From an uncultured Coriobacteriaceae bacterium (GTDB taxonomy: Bacteria; Actinomycetota; Coriobacteriia; Coriobacteriales; Atopobiaceae): a stretch of 13,974 nucleotides of DNA. Made by a program: the position numbers and the translations under genes. The notes under the pieces are model-generated. The model was not told the DNA's origin, searched no databases, and worked only from the letters and a program-made list of their open reading frames with translations. How positions within the stretch are numbered: position 1 is the first letter of the stretch; each line of letters opens with the position of its first letter. The stretch covers positions 1 to 13,974 of the forward strand of contig UQSV01000046.1 of assembly GCA_900543875.1 (NCBI GenBank). The letters run 5' to 3'. This document shows positions 13,105 through 13,974 of the stretch, in pieces.

Positions 13105-13845
13105 TTAAAGAACACGCTTCAAGAAGGCGCGCGTGCGTTCCTCCTTGGGGTTGACAAGCACTTCATCAGGACGGCCCTGTTCGACGATGACGCCGCCGTC
13201 CATGAAAACCACGTGATCGGCCACTTCGCGCGCAAAGCCGATTTCATGCGTTACGACCACCATCGTCATGCCTTCGTCTGCGAGGCTCTTCATGACAGCG
13301 AGCACTTCGCCGACAAGTTCCGGGTCAAGCGCCGAAGTCGGCTCATCAAACAAAATGGCCTTGGGATCCATTGCAAGCGCTCGGGCAATGCCTACGCGCT
13401 GCTGCTGACCGCCGGAGAGACGCACCGGGTAGTCGTCGGCCTTGGCGGCCAAACCCACGCGAGTAAGCGTCTCGATGGCGCGCTTGCGTGCGGCTTCCTT
13501 GTCTTTGCCGCTTACGACCATTTGACCGAGCATGACGTTTTCCAGCACGGACTTGTGCGGCCACAGATTGAAGCGCTGAAACACCATGCCGAGGTGTTCG
13601 CGCAGCTTGTTGATGTTGGTCTTGCGGTTGGTGACTTCGATGCCGTCGACGGTAATCGTTCCCTGATCGGGGTCTTCGAGTGCATTGATGCAGCGAAGCA
13701 TCGTCGACTTGCCCGAGCCGGAGGGCCCGAGAATCACAACTTTTTCGCCGCGGTGAATATCAAGGTCGATGCCTTTGAGAACCTCAAGCTTGCCGAAGTG
13801 CTTGTGCAGTCCCCGGATGCTGATCATGACGTCGTTGCTGCTCAT
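13105..13845 (-). CDS. glnQ: Polar amino-acid ABC transporter ATP-binding protein (GlnQ/HisP family)
   Basis: This 246-residue ATPase powers import of a polar amino acid across the inner membrane. It has Walker A GPSGSGKST (residues 40-48), a Q-loop in MVFQRFNLWPHKSVLENV typical of the PAAT group, the ABC signature LSGGQQQR (about 143-150), Walker B AILFDEPTSALDPE (about 162-175) and the switch histidine VVTHE (about 199-203). Length and ending are standard. Its ATG (13843-13845) overlaps the stop of the upstream permease gene as ATGA, so the two are translationally coupled. It is followed by a terminator, ending the operon. The exact amino acid (glutamine, glutamate, arginine or other) cannot be told from the ATPase, so the gene symbol stands for the family. 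Codon use differs from segment 2 and suits a betaproteobacterium. Confidence 0.93.
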   Translation of the reverse strand: MSSNDVMISIRGLHKHFGKLEVLKGIDLDIHRGEKVVILGPSGSGKSTMLRCINALEDPDQGTITVDGIEVTNRKTNINKLREHLGMVFQRFNLWPHKSVLENVMLGQMVVSGKDKEAARKRAIETLTRVGLAAKADDYPVRLSGGQQQRVGIARALAMDPKAILFDEPTSALDPELVGEVLAVMKSLADEGMTMVVVTHEIGFAREVADHVVFMDGGVIVEQGRPDEVLVNPKEERTRAFLKRVL

Positions 13846-13974
13846 TTGTCGTCTCCCTTTCCGAGGCGCTTTTCAAGCACGTGGATGAGCCATGCGAGTC
13901 CGAGCGTGGCTACCCAGTACATCACGGAAATCGTGAGGTAGGGCTCCCAGTAGCGGGCCGAAGCACCGGCAACA
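13842..13974 (-). CDS. 3' end of polar amino-acid ABC transporter permease
   Basis: The last 43 residues of a membrane permease enter from the right edge: VAGASARYWEPYLTISVMYW, then VATLGLAWLIHVLEKRLGKGDDK and a TGA stop at 13842-13844. A hydrophobic helix (about residues 14-33 of the fragment) followed by a short basic tail with LEKRLG is how HisM/GlnP-type permeases end. The stop overlaps the ATG of the adjacent ABC ATPase gene, which fits a permease-ATPase pair. The conserved EAA loop is outside the window, so identification rests on this ending and the context. Confidence 0.75.
   Translation of the reverse strand, partial: VAGASARYWEPYLTISVMYWVATLGLAWLIHVLEKRLGKGDDK

Noticed and set aside
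13090..13941. Open plus-strand frame of 283 codons opposite the ABC ATPase
   Set aside because: Antisense of a gene with intact Walker A, signature and Walker B motifs.

Overview
The window looks like a chimeric metagenomic contig, probably from gut or rumen, that joins pieces of three unrelated bacterial genomes. The evidence is codon use, gene content and two suspicious joins. I found no rRNA, tRNA, CRISPR array, insertion sequence or phage module, and no convincing undescribed system.

Segment 1 (1 to about 2700) reads like a GC-rich Clostridia genome (Oscillospiraceae/Flavonifractor type), with mixed CGG/CGC arginine codons, GGG glycines and strong AAGGAGG ribosome sites. It holds a membrane permease of the SLC13/DASS type that runs off the left edge (minus strand), a divergent LysR-type regulator broken by a one-base deletion, a very strong bidirectional terminator, and nrdG, the activase of anaerobic ribonucleotide reductase (minus).

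Segment 2 (about 2780 to about 12345) reads like a Coriobacteriia genome (Olsenella/Collinsella/Atopobium type), with CTC/CTG, CGC, GGC and ACG/GCG codons. It holds nrdD (minus), with a candidate NrdR operator and another inverted repeat in its upstream region, and divergent trpS (+). Next is a probable minus-strand operon running rnd > yugP-type zinc peptidase (frameshifted) > xseA > xseB > HIT hydrolase > cysteine-rich C_GCAxxG_C_C protein. A lipid kinase (+) diverges from rnd, and a 3' fragment of rfbA (minus) follows. GC-rich hairpins sit between the two convergent gene pairs. The nrdD/nrdG pair looks like an ordinary operon, but the join between segments 1 and 2 appears to lie inside the highly conserved 3' end of nrdD.

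Segment 3 (about 12360 to 13974) has the codon style of a Burkholderiales/Sutterellaceae-like betaproteobacterium. It holds the 5' part of a class A penicillin-binding protein, and upstream of it a polar amino-acid ABC transporter ATPase and the 3' end of its permease, with a terminator between the two units. The join between segments 2 and 3 falls in a short shared coding stretch (Leu-Asn-Gln-Ile-Tyr-Leu), giving one open frame that is PBP1a at the N-terminus and RfbA at the C-terminus.

The two frameshifts (LysR regulator and YugP) are both single-base losses, each exactly repairable by one C on the coding strand, so consensus error is as likely as true gene decay. Inferences from gene neighbourhood across the two joins should not be trusted until read support is checked.
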